Part shown: positions 52,186 to 60,916 of the stretch, piece after piece
Position numbering within the stretch: position 1 is the stretch's first letter
Layout of the letters: the number at the start of each line of letters is the position of its first letter
Origin: Jaminaea rosea
Taxonomy: Eukaryota; Basidiomycota; Exobasidiomycetes; Microstromatales
Assembly: GCF_003144245.1 (NCBI RefSeq)
Contig: NW_020289979.1
Span: forward strand, 868,001-932,000
Direction of reading: 5' to 3'
DNA: 64,000 nucleotides
Translations under genes and position numbers: made by a program
The notes under the pieces: generated by a model
Told to the model about the DNA's origin: nothing
Databases searched by the model: none
Seen by the model: only the letters and a program-made list of their open reading frames with translations

Positions 52186-52435
52186 GGACTTCAAAAGGTC
52201 CACTATCTATGTATGGCAGGAAAGAAGCACGGTTGCTGAGCATCGCCTCTCCAATCTCCCCGCGTCGCCCGCACTCCTGCCCCCCCCTCCCCCCTTTGCC
52301 CGCCGTCTTATCGCCGCCGCTTCCTTTCGCAGACGTTTGTCATTGGTCAGTAGTTCTCACGCATCCCCTCGTTCTCCCCTCGTTCCCTCCACCTCTCCTC
52401 TTTCGCTCCCTCTTGCCCTTCCATCCATCCACGCC

Positions 52436-54034
52436 ATGCATCCTGCTCTTATGCATCAGTTCGTCGAACAGCAGCAGCAGCAGCAGCACCAGCATCGTCT
52501 CTTTCCCCGCCAGTCGGCTGAACGAGACGCTGATATGCTGCAGGGCGTGCAGGACCACTTCGACGCCTACGCAGAGATGCAGCGACGTCAGGCCTCGTCC
52601 TCGTCGTCGTCGACCCCCATCACTACCCCTGCCGTAGGCTCCAACACCCCAACCCTCTCCGCAATCCCCTCGTCCAACCCCACACCATCCCAATCCCAAT
52701 CCCCATTCCCGTCTGACGGCGGACCCGCCCCCTTCTTCACCTTCGCCCTCGCAGCCGTCGCCCTCTTCGTTATCGTCGTAGCCTTCGTCCTCCTTCGGAT
52801 CTGTCTCCGCAACCGGCGACTTCGACGACTCGGACTCTTGCCGGATGGAGGCAATGGCACAGGCGGGCCGATGGATCGCTTCCTTGGTGTTGGGCCCATG
52901 GGTGGAGCGGCTGGATTTGGCTATGGGAGGGAGATGCACGAGGATACGAGCGTGCCGCCCAAGTTGTGGGAGGCGAGGATTGTGCCCTACAAGGGCTCAG
53001 GTGGGGAAGGCGGCGGAGCGATCCAACCCCCGGCATCGTGGAATGATGAGCCTGCAGGGCCATTGACGTCGATGAGCGGCAAAGCCTATGGTGGCGGCGG
53101 CGGTGCGGGTAGTACGAGCGGCGGATGGGACAAGCTCATGCCCATCGCGGCTTCCCTCCCGACTACGATCTACACCTCCTCGGGCGCGGCGGCCGCCTTT
53201 GCTGCTTCAGAGGGCGGTGACGCCTCCAAGGACAAGTCCAAGTCGAGCAGCAGTGGTGGTGTCAATCTACCAGGAGCGTCAAATCGCAAAGCTTCAAAGA
53301 AGAAGCGGGCCGCCACAGCCAAAGAGAGCGCGACTGTCCCCTCCACACCGGGTGGTACGGAGCAACAACCAGCACCAACTGACACGATGCCCGGATCGGT
53401 CAACGTCTCCGTTCTGATCGCCATGCCCTCCGCTCCAAAGGGAGACGGCGAGGAGCTCCCCGAGCTCATGCTGGGCACGGCCGCCGTACCCATCTACTCT
53501 ACCTCACCCAGCACAGCAGCCAAGGACAAGCGTTCTATGACTTCATCGTCCAACGCCTCTTCCAGCATGTACGACGCTCAAGTCAGAGAGATGGGCTACT
53601 TTTCCCAGGCGGCAGGCTCATCCTCGTCCTCCTCGCGGCCGAATACGGCCACGGCTACGGCCGCGGCGACGGCGACGCGCACTCACCCGACTAGGGCGCA
53701 GCTGATCAGCCTGTTTGAACAGGCGAGGGAGGCAAAGGAGAGGGCGAGGAAGAAGCGAGCAGCTGACGCTGTTGATGGGGCAGGGCCGGAGGAGGATGAT
53801 GGATTGGAGACGGATGAAGAGCCAGACGCAGACGCAGAGGATGATCGGGCGGATGAGACGACGATGCGTCAGGATGGGGAGGGGGAGGATGCAGTAAGGC
53901 GAGAACCGGCAGCTGCGCCTATGGCAGACGTGGGAGGGGCGGGTCATACTGGGGCGGCAATACCACCAACGCACGCGACGACGTCAGCAAGGGATCCGCC
54001 GCCGCCGACGAACTTGACTACGACTACGAACTGA
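52436..54034 (+). CDS. single-pass membrane protein with disordered tail, function unknown
   Basis: Single exon from ATG 52436 (MHPALMHQFVEQ), 532 residues; the frame is open further upstream but without a convincing start. After a Gln-rich then Ser/Thr/Pro-rich N-terminal 95 residues there is one strong transmembrane helix (FFTFALAAVALFVIVVAFVL, about residues 99-122) followed by a basic stop-transfer LRNRRLRRLG. The rest is Gly/Ser/Ala-rich, with one conserved-looking segment PPKLWEARIVPY and a charged helical stretch (LISLFEQAREAKERARKKRA) near residue 425, then an acidic end. The topology resembles that of the 31060 gene, but I see no shared domain. Function not assigned. Confidence 0.72.
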   Translation: MHPALMHQFVEQQQQQQHQHRLFPRQSAERDADMLQGVQDHFDAYAEMQRRQASSSSSSTPITTPAVGSNTPTLSAIPSSNPTPSQSQSPFPSDGGPAPFFTFALAAVALFVIVVAFVLLRICLRNRRLRRLGLLPDGGNGTGGPMDRFLGVGPMGGAAGFGYGREMHEDTSVPPKLWEARIVPYKGSGGEGGGAIQPPASWNDEPAGPLTSMSGKAYGGGGGAGSTSGGWDKLMPIAASLPTTIYTSSGAAAAFAASEGGDASKDKSKSSSSGGVNLPGASNRKASKKKRAATAKESATVPSTPGGTEQQPAPTDTMPGSVNVSVLIAMPSAPKGDGEELPELMLGTAAVPIYSTSPSTAAKDKRSMTSSSNASSSMYDAQVREMGYFSQAAGSSSSSSRPNTATATAAATATRTHPTRAQLISLFEQAREAKERARKKRAADAVDGAGPEEDDGLETDEEPDADAEDDRADETTMRQDGEGEDAVRREPAAAPMADVGGAGHTGAAIPPTHATTSARDPPPPTNLTTTTN

Positions 54035-54303
54035 TGCTACGTGACCCGCAGGACAGCAGGAGTCATCTTCTCTCCTGTCATTTTTTCCACCTGCTCTCTG
54101 TATTATTATTATTACACCACTCGATACGAACCGAATCGAATCGAAGCGTCCCATTGCAGGGCGATCTACAATCTCTATCGTGAGAAAACCTGCCCGTGCC
54201 CGTGCCCGTGCCCGATCTTGACTCTTGTCGTCGTATCGTATCATATCGTATGGTACATTGCCCCCCGCCACCCCCTCTTCCTTCACATATCCACTGCTGG
54301 CGG

Positions 54304-54890
54304 CTACTCCTCCCCCTCCCCCTCCCCCTCTCCCTCAACAACCGGACTCCCCACCACGCCAACATCCCTCTCCCTCCTCCTCGCCGCGAGCCGCTCCTCC
54401 TCGCTTCTCCCCACGGTATCACGTCGAGTGAGGGGCTCCATACCCGGTGGGGTGCGCGTGCTAGCCAAGGAGGGCGAGGCTGACGCTGATGCAGCGTTGA
54501 GTGGGTCGATGGGTGTGGTTGAAGTTGAAGTTGAAGTAGGGGTTGCGGAGGAGGTGGTGGAGGTGGAAGAAGGGGTGAGAGGGGTGACGGATAGAGGTGA
54601 AGGGGTATTGGGGGCGCGACGTAGTGAGGGGATGCGGGAGAGGAGGAGGGAGGAGGGGGAGGGGTTGTTGTTGCTGGTGCTGCTGGTGCTGCTAGGGGTG
54701 CTTGACGAGGCTGAGGCTGAGGCTGAGGTGGAGGCTGGGCTAGAAGAGGAGAAAGTCTCCCCTTGCCCTATCGACGCTGACTGGCCCGGTTGTACTGCGT
54801 CGACCGAGAGGCCCTGCATTCCCGCGACAAGCTGCTGCGGCGCCACAGGAGCTGGTATCGACGCTGCCGTTGGCTCAGGCTGCGTCTGCA

Positions 54891-54933
<43 letters not shown>

Positions 54934-56628
54934 GTTCCATCCCCACACCTCGGCCACAAATTTGGCCACATCGACGGGAGGCTGCCTCTGCTCCGACTTG
55001 CGTACGAAGGGGTGTGTCAACATCTTCTTTGGTCCTAGACGCGTTTCGGGATTCTTGTCCAGGCACTGCGGTGGCGTGGTTGCGCGCGTAAGGTACGAGC
55101 GAAGGGAGGTCATGGTCGTGAGAAGGAAGGTCAGCATGAGATCGTGCCACTGGGCTCGGGTCGCGCTTCTCACCCTCTCAATGAAATCGCGCAACGCCCT
55201 ACTCCACTTGATGCCCGCCTGTACGTCGTCTTGCAGCTCTGGAGTTTTCATGCCGACAATATAGCTCAGCAGGTCGATGGGACCTAAAGGTGGCTCGCCC
55301 TCAGCTGGGAAGGGGAAACGGTTTGATGCTACCTCCAATATGGAGAGACCCAAAGACCAGACGTCGCTTGTGATTGTGTAGGATTGGCCCTGTGGAGCGC
55401 GAGGGGTGGGGTGGGGGTAGGGTAGGGTAGGGGATAGGCTAGTCAGAATAGAGGCTGGAGACTGAATGCGGGGAGAGCGTACCGACCTTGATTCGCTCCG
55501 GAGCCATGTAGTAAGATGTACCCGTGAACGTGCCCGCGAGGGAGTTGACCAGCTCACCCTGCGGTGTTGCGGCGAGTCGAGTCAGTCAAGTCAATTTCTC
55601 CCTCTCATCGTCACCTCCCGGGGCTCTACACTCACCGACACGCCAAAATCACACAACTTGAATCCTCCCTCCCTCGTCACCAGCACGTTGCTCGGCTTGA
55701 TATCGCGATGAATGATGCGTCGCTCGTGAAGGTAGTCTAACCCTTTGAGGACACATTCTGCTACTTTGCCCAATATCTTCTCGCCTGTCCTGCCATTGCG
55801 CGCTTTTACCCTCTTGTAGACAGCGTCGAGTGACCCAGCCTCACAGAACTCCATCAGAATCTCAATGCTGAGCCCGTCCGATGAGAGGAAAGCGCCGTAG
55901 TATGGAACGATATAAGGTGAGCGACATGAGCGGTTGAAGGAGAGCTCACGGAGGATCTGTCGATGCAAGTCTGGGTTAGGCGAAGTGCTGATAGTCTTGA
56001 CTGCTATTATCTTGCCACTCGGTCGATGTACTGCTTTTCGGACTTCACCGCTCGCCCCTTCACCCAGCCGCTGGAGCAAGGCGATATCTTCTTGACGCAT
56101 AGCTTCTTCTCCTCCTTCCCCCGAACCGGCCTCGATGGGGATCGACTCGGTAGATGCTCCGTCCTCTGACGTTGTGGGCGCTGGACCCCAGCGCTGCTGG
56201 TGGTGGTGCTGTTGCGGTGGTGCGGTGGTGAGCGTGGTGATGGGGCGTGAGCGCTGTGGTGGGCTGGGCATCACGCTCGTCAAAGATGATGAAGAGGCAG
56301 AGGCAGAGGCAGAGCCCCCCGTACTGCTTTCGCCTTGGATGGCGCGACGCAGGTCGTTTGTGAGGGCGGATTGGTCCGTCGAAGGGCCAGGCACCGTATC
56401 CGGATAGATGGAGATGGTTCGCGGCCCACCATCCCTGGCAGCTGCTTCTGGGATCGAAACAGTTGATGAAGTCGCATTGGCGCCGGTACCGTTGTTGGAT
56501 GATGACGATGATGATGCTGCGATAGGTTGGGGAATGGGTGCAGCGCCTGATGAAGAGGAAGGGCGTTGCGGTATTGAGAGCTTGGGCATGTCACGCCGCT
56601 TGGGCTGTTTGGGTGGGATGATTGACAT
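54304..56628 (-). CDS. MKK1: cell-wall-integrity MAP kinase kinase (Mkk1/Mkk2 type)
   Basis: Four exons: 55636-56628, 55487-55558, 55174-55389 and 54304-55065, 680 residues. Kinase features: LLQRLGEGASGEVRKAV, IAVKTIST, IIHRDIKPSNVLV, KLCDFGVS, then the 24-residue exon GELVNSLAGTFTG, with the MAPKK activation motif S-x-A-x-T (Ser337, Thr341), and YYMAPERI. The segment SYTITSDVWSLGLSILEVA, RFPFPAEGEPPL and PIDLLSYIV is diagnostic of Mkk1/2, which activates the Slt2/Mpk1 MAPK after Bck1. The N-terminal 220 residues are Ser/Pro-rich. The tail has a Gln-Thr repeat and Ser/Thr-rich stretches. The third intron (108 nt) is stop-free. An upstream in-frame ATG (56847) could add 73 residues. Confidence 0.93.
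54881..54934. repeat. (TGCGTC)n hexanucleotide repeat coding for Gln-Thr in the MAPKK tail
   Basis: About nine near-perfect copies of CGTCTG on the plus strand, read on the minus strand as CAGACG (Gln-Thr) repeats directly after the conserved VWGWN. The identical codons suggest recent slippage. Confidence 0.85.
55066..55173 (-). other. stop-free 108-nt intron (3n) in the MAPKK gene
   Basis: Donor GAGAGG/GTGAGA and acceptor CACCGCAG; splicing restores RDFIER-CLDKNPETR, kinase subdomain XI. The intron is 36 codons long without a stop, so retention yields a full-length protein with an insertion in the kinase C-lobe. Confidence 0.75.
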
Positions 56629-56877
56629 GCTGGCTAGGTGCGATGATGATCGATGGCCGGTGCGAATCGAGGAAGTTGCAGGATGGCAGGAAGGACAAGC
56701 ATACAAGCACACAAGCGCACAAGCATACAAGCACACAAGCAACAACGACGCCGCCGCCCTTGAGACGTCGCCTCGCATTCCGTCCGTGCGCGCCCTTTTG
56801 GACAGAGCGACGAGGAACCAAGCGAGAGAATTTTCCCTCTTCTCCATCTCCTGTTTTTCATTGCATCCATCACAATC
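56629..56877. promoter_or_regulatory. 249-bp bidirectional promoter, MAPKK / SmgGDS-like
   Basis: Two divergent ATGs lie 249 bp apart, so promoter elements are necessarily shared or interleaved. A direct repeat of ACAAGCATACAAGCACAC lies at 56693-56740. Confidence 0.5.
56693..56740. repeat. tandem ACAAGCAY repeat
   Basis: About six copies of an ACAAGCAT/ACAAGCAC octamer with one GC variant, in the shared promoter. Also in frame with the possible MAPKK N-terminal extension, where it reads as a Cys/Leu/Val repeat. Confidence 0.8.
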
Positions 56878-59800
56878 ATGGTGACCTCACATCACCATCA
56901 CCACCACCACCATCATCACCCACCCCTCGGCTCACTTTTGCACCCGCATCTCCACGCAATTCTCCATGCATCAGCAGAGCACGGCCTCCCTTCTCCCACA
57001 TGGACGGCAACCCAGCCAGACGAGAAGCGCAGCCTCTCAAGCGACAAGACGATCACGCCTGGCAACTCACTCAAGACGCCAAAGGGAAGCCTACAGGCCA
57101 ACGCCAACGCCACCGCCACCGCCATTGATGCGCAGCCGCAAAGAGGAGCGGGAGCAGCTGCGGCAGATGAGGCAGTCATGGCATCGGCGGCACTCCAGTT
57201 GAGCTCCTCACCTTCGCGATTCTCCCAGGATCCCATCTTCTCGTCACCCATCTCCGAGAGTAGGGCTCAGAGTAGCTCGCTCCCTGCGGGAAACAACGCT
57301 ACCGCGCCCGGCTCCGTGGGAAAGAGGAGAGAGGCTACCCTTGACCCTTTTGTGGCTCGCAAGCGGGAGCAGCAGCAGCAAGCTCAGCAACAACAGGGTC
57401 AAGGAAGCGGGGGTGGCAGCGGGGGTGGCAGCGGCAGTGGTAGCGGTAGTGGGAGTAGCGGCAGCTTGTCAAGCTCGGGAGGCAAGACGGAAAACGAGCT
57501 CTGGATCGAGGTAGCCGATGCCCTTCGCGTGGTAGCGGATGCGTTGCGCGAGGAGGACAATCGGGCCCTCTTGGGCGAAGACCATTTCATCGTTCACGTC
57601 CTCACCTTCTTGGCCCTCTCCATCACTCACCCGGGCGCATACACCAGCACTTCACAACAACAGCAGCAAGGAGCAGACGACAACATCGGCTCAAACGCAG
57701 AAGCCTCAGCAGGCGCCAAGCTAGCCGCAATCGCAGGCTCATCCCAGCATAAGCGCTCCACCTCTTCTGATGTGTCCTCCCTTCGGGCAATCTCGCAGCG
57801 CATCAAGGGAACAGCAATGGCGCAAACCCAATGCCTGCGGGTGATGGCGAACCTGTGCATTGATGACGATGAGAATCGGGAGCGACTCATCGCACACGAT
57901 GCGCCGCTCTTCGTTCTGAGGCTGGTCAAGGACACGCTCGCCTCGACGCTCGGTGCTGGCGAGGGGGACTTATTTGACAATACCACGCTGCTCCTCCTCA
58001 AGACGGCAATGGGTGCACTACTCAACTTACAGCTGGAGCACGCCCCTTCTCGCCGTTGGCTGCTCAAGCTGCCTAAGCCGAAGAGGTTGAGGAGACCGCA
58101 CGACCAGGAGGACGATGAAGATGATGATGACGAGGAGGAGGGGGAGGAAGAAGAGGAAGCAGAAGATGCGGAGATAAGGTCAAGCAGCAGCAAGAGCAAA
58201 AAGCCAGTAGTCATGGCTGCAGCCCTCCCCTCATCCCGCGAGGCGGACAACGCGCCCAACAAGACGGCCGAGAGTCCCTTTGAGCTGCAGGAGCACGAGG
58301 CTGTCAGTCTCCTCTTGGCCACGGCGACCGATCCGCGTGTATACACTGCTGCGCGCTGGGCGCAAGGCTCGCCGTCGTCGTCGTCGTCATTATCGTCACG
58401 CGCCGTGCTAGGCGCCGAAGTCTCAAGCTGGGCAGCCCGCATTCTCGACGACCTCATCGCCTTTGAGACGGAAGAGGCGCAAGCCCAGCTCCAGGAAGGA
58501 GCGGTAGCCGATGGAGGGGGCACGGTGGCCGAGGATGCCGAGCCTAGTATGGTGGCGTCACCGTGGAAGATTGGGCTGGCGGGGCAGGGCGAGGAGACTT
58601 GGAGGATGCTGAAGAGGGTGATGCGCGCTTTCGTACGCGCGGAAGTCAGCCAGGACAGGGATGCGGCGAAGCAAGGTGGTGGCGAGGGGGAAACGGACCT
58701 CTCGCCTTACATTGACGCGGACCTCGCCCTACTCGCCCTCACTGGCGAAATACTGGAGCGCCTCACACACGTCGGAAAGGGGAGCCACCCCTCTGCTAAG
58801 CAGTTCAAGACGAGAGGCCTCGCTCACCTCGATACCCTCCTCGACTTCATTGACGCCGCGGACAGTCCGCTCTCCGCCGTCAACGGTGAAGGGGGAGTAG
58901 GAGTCGAGGTGGACCCAGACGATGCCGACTCGCTGGCAAAGGAGGTGACGCGCTGTAAGAGCAACGCGGTCAAGGCTGCCGTAGCCATTGCGGGCGAGGA
59001 CGGGAACATGGAGGCCCTTTTCGGACAGAAGGGGGATTCGGCCTTTTTGAAGAGGATGAAGGAGTGGCTCGGTCGCGGTACCGAAGGGGAGAAGGGACAG
59101 AGACGCGACGATCTCGTCTCGTGCGCCCTCCTTAGTATCGCCAACCTCGCCCGATCAGACAGCAACTGTGTCTCCCTCGTCGAGTCGGGGGATCTCGTAC
59201 CCTTGATCGTCTCTCTTCTTCGGCGAAGCGGCGCGCCGCCGTCGTCGTCGTCGTCGCCCTCCTCTAGCAGCTCCTCGGGCGGTTCCTCCATGCTCCTCTC
59301 TCACGCTTCCCTCGGCCTCCTCAAGAACCTCAGCGTCTCCCCCTCGAATAAAGCTCTGCTTGGCTCCACGCCCGGGCTAATCGAGGAGGCCCTTCCTCCC
59401 TTTCTTGCACCGGAGGGAGATAGGGCTCAACCGATCCAGTTTGCCGCTGTGGGCGTGCTGAAGCAGCTTTCGTTCAGCCCGCAAGGACGGGTGGAAGTTG
59501 GGGCGAGCAAGGTGTGCAAGCACGCCCTACGCCGGTTGTTGGAGCTGGTGGGGAGGAGCAGGGATGAGCCTACCGTGCTTGAGGGGACGCGCGTGATTGT
59601 CAATTTGGTGCGGACGGCCTGGTCTCATCAGAAGGCGGGTGGGGCAGACGCTGACGGTGAGAGTGGTGGCGCGGGTGGTGGGATGGAAGAGGCAAAGAAG
59701 ACGCTCCACGACGAACCGCGTGTGGTGGAGGCGCTGGCGGGAATGATCAGGCGGAGCGCAAGGTACCCCGTGCTGATCAATGAGGCACTCGTGGCCCTCA

Positions 59801-60420
59801 CGGTCTTGTCTACCGCAACCGCTGCGGGAGGGGAGCAAGACTCTCAGTCCCCCAAGCAAGCAGAGCAGATCTGCGAAGCCCTTCTCGGCGGCAGTAGCTC
59901 CTCGCCCTCACCTGGCAACACCTCCAGCGGTAACGCGGGCAAGGGCAGCCAACCCCCTTCACGCAGCTCGACGCTCGACTCGACCACGTCAGCACATACG
60001 GTGACTTCCTCTCCCGGTTCGTCGGGGGAAACGGCCGCCGATGTACTTTACGAGGTCCTCTCCCGCCCTCCGAGCGCAACGAGGCTTCCCGTCCAGTTTG
60101 CGCAGAATGGGTGCACGCTACTAATTACACTGGTGGCTGTAGCGAGGGGTGGCGGCGGAGCGGAGCAGGGCAGAGACGAGGGCGGGGGTAGGGTGAGCGA
60201 ATCGGTTCAGAGTTTGGCCATCAAGATGTTGCCGGCGTTGAGGGCCATGAAGGCTAGAGAGGTCCCACCAGCATCGTCCCCACCGGCTGCCGGCGCTGGG
60301 TCCCCCTCGTCGAAGGGTGAGAGAGCTACGGCGGCGGCGGCAGCGCCCCCTGCGGCGGGTTCGGTGGGCGCGAGTGTGGAGATGGCTATTCAGGCATGCG
60401 AGGGGGCGGCTTTTGCGTAG
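56878..60420 (+). CDS. armadillo-repeat protein of the SmgGDS (RAP1GDS1) type
   Basis: Single exon, 1180 residues. It opens MVTSHHHHHHHHHHPPLG (ten His), then Ser/Ala/Gln/Gly-rich sequence to about residue 200. Armadillo-like helices follow: WIEVADALRVVADALREEDN, CLRVMANLCIDDDENRERL, KTAMGALLNLQLEHAPSRRW, LVSCALLSIANLARSDSNC, SLVESGDLVPLIVSLLRR, GLLKNLSVSPSNKALLGS and GVLKQLSFSPQGRVEVG. These match the pattern of SmgGDS/RAP1GDS1, a chaperone and exchange factor for prenylated Rho/Rap GTPases. An acidic insertion (EEGEEEEEAEDAE) lies near residue 420. The assignment to SmgGDS is by ARM pattern and the LLKNLS/LKQLSF helices; another ARM family is possible. Rho signalling feeds the adjacent cell-wall MAPK pathway. 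Confidence 0.75.
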   Translation: MVTSHHHHHHHHHHPPLGSLLHPHLHAILHASAEHGLPSPTWTATQPDEKRSLSSDKTITPGNSLKTPKGSLQANANATATAIDAQPQRGAGAAAADEAVMASAALQLSSSPSRFSQDPIFSSPISESRAQSSSLPAGNNATAPGSVGKRREATLDPFVARKREQQQQAQQQQGQGSGGGSGGGSGSGSGSGSSGSLSSSGGKTENELWIEVADALRVVADALREEDNRALLGEDHFIVHVLTFLALSITHPGAYTSTSQQQQQGADDNIGSNAEASAGAKLAAIAGSSQHKRSTSSDVSSLRAISQRIKGTAMAQTQCLRVMANLCIDDDENRERLIAHDAPLFVLRLVKDTLASTLGAGEGDLFDNTTLLLLKTAMGALLNLQLEHAPSRRWLLKLPKPKRLRRPHDQEDDEDDDDEEEGEEEEEAEDAEIRSSSSKSKKPVVMAAALPSSREADNAPNKTAESPFELQEHEAVSLLLATATDPRVYTAARWAQGSPSSSSSLSSRAVLGAEVSSWAARILDDLIAFETEEAQAQLQEGAVADGGGTVAEDAEPSMVASPWKIGLAGQGEETWRMLKRVMRAFVRAEVSQDRDAAKQGGGEGETDLSPYIDADLALLALTGEILERLTHVGKGSHPSAKQFKTRGLAHLDTLLDFIDAADSPLSAVNGEGGVGVEVDPDDADSLAKEVTRCKSNAVKAAVAIAGEDGNMEALFGQKGDSAFLKRMKEWLGRGTEGEKGQRRDDLVSCALLSIANLARSDSNCVSLVESGDLVPLIVSLLRRSGAPPSSSSSPSSSSSSGGSSMLLSHASLGLLKNLSVSPSNKALLGSTPGLIEEALPPFLAPEGDRAQPIQFAAVGVLKQLSFSPQGRVEVGASKVCKHALRRLLELVGRSRDEPTVLEGTRVIVNLVRTAWSHQKAGGADADGESGGAGGGMEEAKKTLHDEPRVVEALAGMIRRSARYPVLINEALVALTVLSTATAAGGEQDSQSPKQAEQICEALLGGSSSSPSPGNTSSGNAGKGSQPPSRSSTLDSTTSAHTVTSSPGSSGETAADVLYEVLSRPPSATRLPVQFAQNGCTLLITLVAVARGGGGAEQGRDEGGGRVSESVQSLAIKMLPALRAMKAREVPPASSPPAAGAGSPSSKGERATAAAAAPPAAGSVGASVEMAIQACEGAAFA

Positions 60421-60916
60421 CGTCCAGTAACTGTTTTTACATCCTAATCGTAGAGAGTGAGAGAGAGCAGAGCATGCCGTGAGGCCCGCCTCTGTAATGA
60501 AACGCGTGTCTCGCCTTCGGGCCTTTCACAGAGGTCGCCGCGCCTCGCTCCCTCGCTCGTCTCCCACGAAAGCTGCACGCCGTGCACTCAATCTCGCAGT
60601 GCAGCTGGGCGCGCCGCCGGAGAGAGAGAGAGTTGAGTTGAGAGAGTGGCTCCACACTCGGAGAGACAACAAAGTCGAGTCGAGCATCCGTTTCAGATTT
60701 TGGCGGTTGAACCCTTACTTCATTTCCATTTCGTGCCCAACCCACCATCCTTTCATCCACCCACGCTCTTTGCTTTTGCTGCCAGGATATGGCCAACACC
60801 CACAACGACTCGACGCTGAGCTGCTAGCAGAGCCACGCGACGTCCTCGCACAACCAACATCGCATCGCACCGGCACGCCTCACTGCAGGCCATCCATTCC
60901 ACCTAACGCAGCTGCG
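60421..60916. promoter_or_regulatory. intergenic upstream of the 60917 gene
   Basis: 496 bp. A GA run lies at 60620-60632. The downstream frame is open through most of this stretch to an ATG at 60497, but the encoded sequence is Arg/His-rich and looks like translated UTR. Confidence 0.4.

Larger units (their letters stand above)
51272..52435. promoter_or_regulatory. MET30 3' flank and upstream region of the next gene
   Basis: About 1.16 kb. It includes a GAGTGC/GAGCGC hexamer run (about 51545-51580), an orphan exon-like frame at 51851-52000 (listed separately) and a GAGGTGAG minisatellite (52115-52185). No other coding signal. Confidence 0.4.

Noticed and set aside
56629-56847. 73-residue N-terminal extension of the MAPKK
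   Set aside because: Encoded partly by the octamer repeat and Cys/Leu-rich; not expected in Mkk1/2. Kept only as an alternative.
57627-58523. 298-codon minus-strand frame
   Set aside because: Ser-rich complement of the acidic and Ser-coding part of the armadillo protein gene.
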